Part shown: one piece after another, positions 62,098-64,000 of the stretch
How the letters are laid out: each line of letters begins with the position of its first letter
Position numbering within the stretch: the first letter of the stretch is position 1
Assembly (NCBI RefSeq): GCF_009695545.1
Contig: NZ_VUNS01000011.1
Location: forward strand, 93,076 to 157,075
DNA length: 64,000 nucleotides
Direction: 5' to 3'
From: Victivallis lenta
GTDB taxonomy: Bacteria; Verrucomicrobiota; Lentisphaeria; Victivallales; Victivallaceae
The notes under the pieces: model-generated
Told to the model about the DNA's origin: nothing
Seen by the model: the letters and a program-made list of their open reading frames with translations, nothing else
Database searches by the model: none
Position numbers and translations under genes: made by a program

Positions 62098-63387
62098 TCA
62101 GATTGCCATTCTGATCCGCTCAATGGCGCGTTTCGCCTGAATGAAATCCCGCTCTTTCTGCTTTTGCGCAAGCTGAACTTCTTTGACCTTGCGTACCAGC
62201 AAGGTCGATTCGTCCAGAGCGAGTTTGAGTTTATTCCGGAACGTATCGATGGTATTGTAGAGTTCATCCAGCGGATTGGTTTCGGGTTCATGGTTCGGGG
62301 CGACCGTCTGCACCTGAGCTGACACCACTTTGTTTTCGACGTTTTCCATTTTGTTTGTTTCCTTTTCTGGTTGATGTTTGGGTAATATGTGAATCGGCAT
62401 CGCAATATACCGGCCGCTGCCGCCCTCGGCGATGACCGGTATCCTGCCGTCCGAATGCGCCCGGAACTTCGTGTAGCCCTGCTGAAGCATCCGCAGCAGG
62501 ATATATTTGTTAAGTGCCAGCACCGCACGGGGCTGAACACCGATTACCGTTGCCTCCAGCCGCAGTTCCATATCCGGGAAGTTGTTCGGAACCACGGCCA
62601 CGCCGCCCGGAACCACGTTCAGCTCGACAGCGTGAAACGGCGGACTGTCGGGAACCGTTTTCAGGAACGTGATGATCCGTTCCGGCTCGTGAATCTCGAT
62701 CCGGTAATCCAGCGTCTTGTCGGCGGGAATCACCTGCTTCCAATCGGGAAAGTTGCCCGGCAATGCCTTGCCCTGCCACTGGAAACCGCCGATTACGATA
62801 CGGAACAGCCGCTCATTCCGGCTGCGCCAAAGGTGCAGCGTTCCAGCTTCTTCCGGTCGAGCGGTCAGCAGCGCCAGCGGAAACGGCAGCGTCATATCTT
62901 CCGGGATTTTCAACGGACACGGCAGGTTGAGCAACTCTTTACCGTTCGTTGCGGTCAGGCCGTCACGGGAGAGGTTGATGCCTCGCAACACGAGCCGTGC
63001 TTCGCGCAGATCCACCACCGGAGCCGCCAGCGCCAGCAGGTTGCCGAAATCCGGCGGCAGTTCGACCGTCACCGCGTCATCCGGGACAACCTCCGTTTCC
63101 GGCCAGTCGAGCCGCTTACCGGTCACTTCGACCTCGCCGCCGCGCGTGGAACGGATCAGTTCACGCAACGCCTTATACTCGACCGCAAAATCCTCCACAT
63201 CCTCGGCCTCGCCAGTCACTTCGACCGTGACGGATTCCACTCCGTCAGTCGCAGTCAGCCAGACCTGTTCCCCGACGCCGAGAAACCGCACCGACCGCTG
63301 AACCTCCACCGGAGAAGTCTGCGACACCACCTTGCCGAGCACCTTCAACGCTTCTTGCAGCACACTCTTTCTGATCTTCATTTTCAT
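62098..63387 (-). CDS. DnaN-like sliding clamp with C-terminal extension, element-borne
   Basis: 429 residues. About 1-345 read as a three-domain beta clamp: VLQEALKVLGKVV at the start, LTATDGVESVTVEV, the domain III start YRIEIHEPERI, LNKYILLRMLQQG, and the terminal IAMPIHIL in place of the chromosomal MPMRL-type end. About 350-429 add a tail rich in charged helix (FRNKLKLALDESTLLVRKVKEV) not found in host clamps. A mobile element with its own clamp suggests its own polymerase recruitment. GGAGG lies before ATG 63387 and a long hairpin is in its leader. Confidence 0.75.
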   Translation of the reverse strand: MKMKIRKSVLQEALKVLGKVVSQTSPVEVQRSVRFLGVGEQVWLTATDGVESVTVEVTGEAEDVEDFAVEYKALRELIRSTRGGEVEVTGKRLDWPETEVVPDDAVTVELPPDFGNLLALAAPVVDLREARLVLRGINLSRDGLTATNGKELLNLPCPLKIPEDMTLPFPLALLTARPEEAGTLHLWRSRNERLFRIVIGGFQWQGKALPGNFPDWKQVIPADKTLDYRIEIHEPERIITFLKTVPDSPPFHAVELNVVPGGVAVVPNNFPDMELRLEATVIGVQPRAVLALNKYILLRMLQQGYTKFRAHSDGRIPVIAEGGSGRYIAMPIHILPKHQPEKETNKMENVENKVVSAQVQTVAPNHEPETNPLDELYNTIDTFRNKLKLALDESTLLVRKVKEVQLAQKQKERDFIQAKRAIERIRMAI

Positions 63388-63412
63388 TACCTCCGTGATG
63401 TTAAAACATAAC

Positions 63413-63444
63413 CGGCCCCGGCAGTCTTACGACCGCCGGAGCCG
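63413..63444 (-). promoter_or_regulatory. 14-bp leader hairpin with GUAA loop before the clamp gene
   Basis: On the minus strand CGGCTCCGGCGGTC pairs with GACTGCCGGGGCCG, all fourteen positions matched with two G-U pairs, closed by GTAA, 26 bases upstream of the clamp ATG. The rest of the 63388-63652 gap holds the left end of the IS. Confidence 0.6.
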
Positions 63445-63574
63445 ATAACGAACAGGATTGTTCTGATTGCACGAAGGTAATATATAAGTGAAAATCCGTT
63501 GAACTACATGAAGCGGAAACTGCTTTCTTGATAAATAACGCCGTGTGCAAGTTTTATTGGTAAAAAACGAAAAA

Positions 63575-63658
63575 GAGCATGCTTGGGCTATTAATAGCCG
63601 AAATATCGATTAAGTTAGGTTAGCTACAACCAACTTAGAAAGGTATTCAAGCATGCTC
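63575..63658 (+). repeat. Inverted repeat covering the transposase start codon
   Basis: GAGCATGCTTG at 63575-63585 and CAAGCATGCTC at 63648-63658 are perfect 11-bp inverted repeats; the second contains the ATG (63653). A 14-nt palindrome, GGCTATTAATAGCC, lies at 63586-63599. Read-through transcripts would fold and hide the start. Confidence 0.65.
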
Positions 63659-64000
63659 ACGGAAGACTATATCACCGAAGTGTATTGTTTCATAGACAAC
63701 ATGATGAAAGAATGTTGGAAAAATATCAGGAAGCGTGGTCCAGGTCCGAAATTATCGGATGCGGAAGTAATAACGATGGAAATTGCGGGAGAGTCGCTGG
63801 GGATGGATTGCGACAAAACCATTCACCGTTACTTTCGAGACCATTGGCGGCACTTGTTTCCGAACCTTGGAACTCGAACCACCTTTTTGCGACAGGCGGC
63901 CAATCTTTGGAGAGTCAAGCAGGAAATTCGGAGAATTCTGCTCACCCGTCTTTTGCCGAATGGCAGCCAAATCAGCATTGTTGATGGGTTTCCGATGCCG
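63653..64000 (+). mobile_element. IS982-family transposase, 5' part (runs off window)
   Basis: 116 codons are visible. KLSDAEVITMEIAGESLGMD, FRDHWRHLFPNLGTRTTF and ISIVDGFPMP, with the first DDE Asp, resemble the N-terminal half of IS982-type transposases. AGAAAGG precedes ATG 63653. The right end and the remaining catalytic residues are outside the window; the left inverted repeat is not identifiable with certainty. Confidence 0.75.

Overview
This 64-kb window is G+C-rich bacterial DNA that looks like a Lentisphaerota (Victivallis-type) gut anaerobe. The basis is three separate prepilin-like genes that share an almost identical N-terminal helix and an H-X9-DG-type signature, polysaccharide-related genes (GH5, six-hairpin glycosidase, LacI and GntR-type sugar regulators), LptF/G and GmhB (a Gram-negative envelope), and a complete anaerobic B12 pathway. 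The phylum call is inference from gene style; no rRNA or tRNA gene was found.

Positions 1-24419 are chromosomal backbone, mostly on the minus strand. In order: a partial GH5 cellulase; a prepilin-like gene whose start codon lies in one arm of a 25-bp perfect inverted repeat; a GntR-type regulator; two stranded phage head genes (portal and head-tail joining); AMMECR1; LptF/G; a UPF0489-like protein; a sensor kinase; a bile-acid-symporter-like carrier; GmhB; DciA; MurG; FtsW; UDP-GlcNAc pyrophosphorylase. After a second prepilin come a flavodoxin-type reductase and a Dus enzyme on the plus strand. SerS, an RpiB-GlyA fusion, a low-molecular-weight phosphatase and MurI follow on the minus strand.

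Positions about 24560-47201 form one plus-strand operon of about 22.5 kb. It starts with a cobalamin riboswitch, and nearly every gene overlaps the next by a few bases. The riboswitch is followed by a prepilin-like gene and a small anchored protein. Next come a HutW/ChuW-like radical SAM enzyme and a BtuFCD/HmuTUV-type ABC importer, then the anaerobic cobalamin pathway: a flavodoxin-CbiK fusion, CbiL, a nucleoside-recognition membrane protein, a CobD-CbiP fusion, BtuR, CbiC, CbiD, CbiET, CbiF-CbiG, CbiH, CbiA, CbiB, CobC, CobU, CobT, CobS and a DUF523 protein. Only CbiJ (precorrin-6A reductase) is absent from the corrin-ring steps after cobalt insertion. Imported corrinoid or tetrapyrrole and de novo synthesis are therefore placed under one B12-sensing switch.

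Positions 47184-51615 carry a six-hairpin glycosidase, a divergent LacI regulator and a long ADP-ribosylglycohydrolase-type protein, probably a small carbohydrate locus.

From about 51650 to the end of the window lies an integrated, plasmid-like or satellite-like element with lower and patchy G+C. It has a decayed serine recombinase, HipBA and BrnTA toxin-antitoxin pairs, an A+T-rich 782-residue TOPRIM-like/AAA ATPase, iteron-like 21-bp-spaced repeats, an AlpA-type regulator, an inovirus Gp2-type replication initiator behind a nested hairpin, and a candidate three-way-junction RNA. It also carries a Trp-rich repeat protein, a replication/recombination cassette (DnaN-like clamp, unknown 143-residue protein, Cas4-like nuclease, DUF932) and, at the window edge, an IS982-type transposase. 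The element's right boundary lies outside the window.
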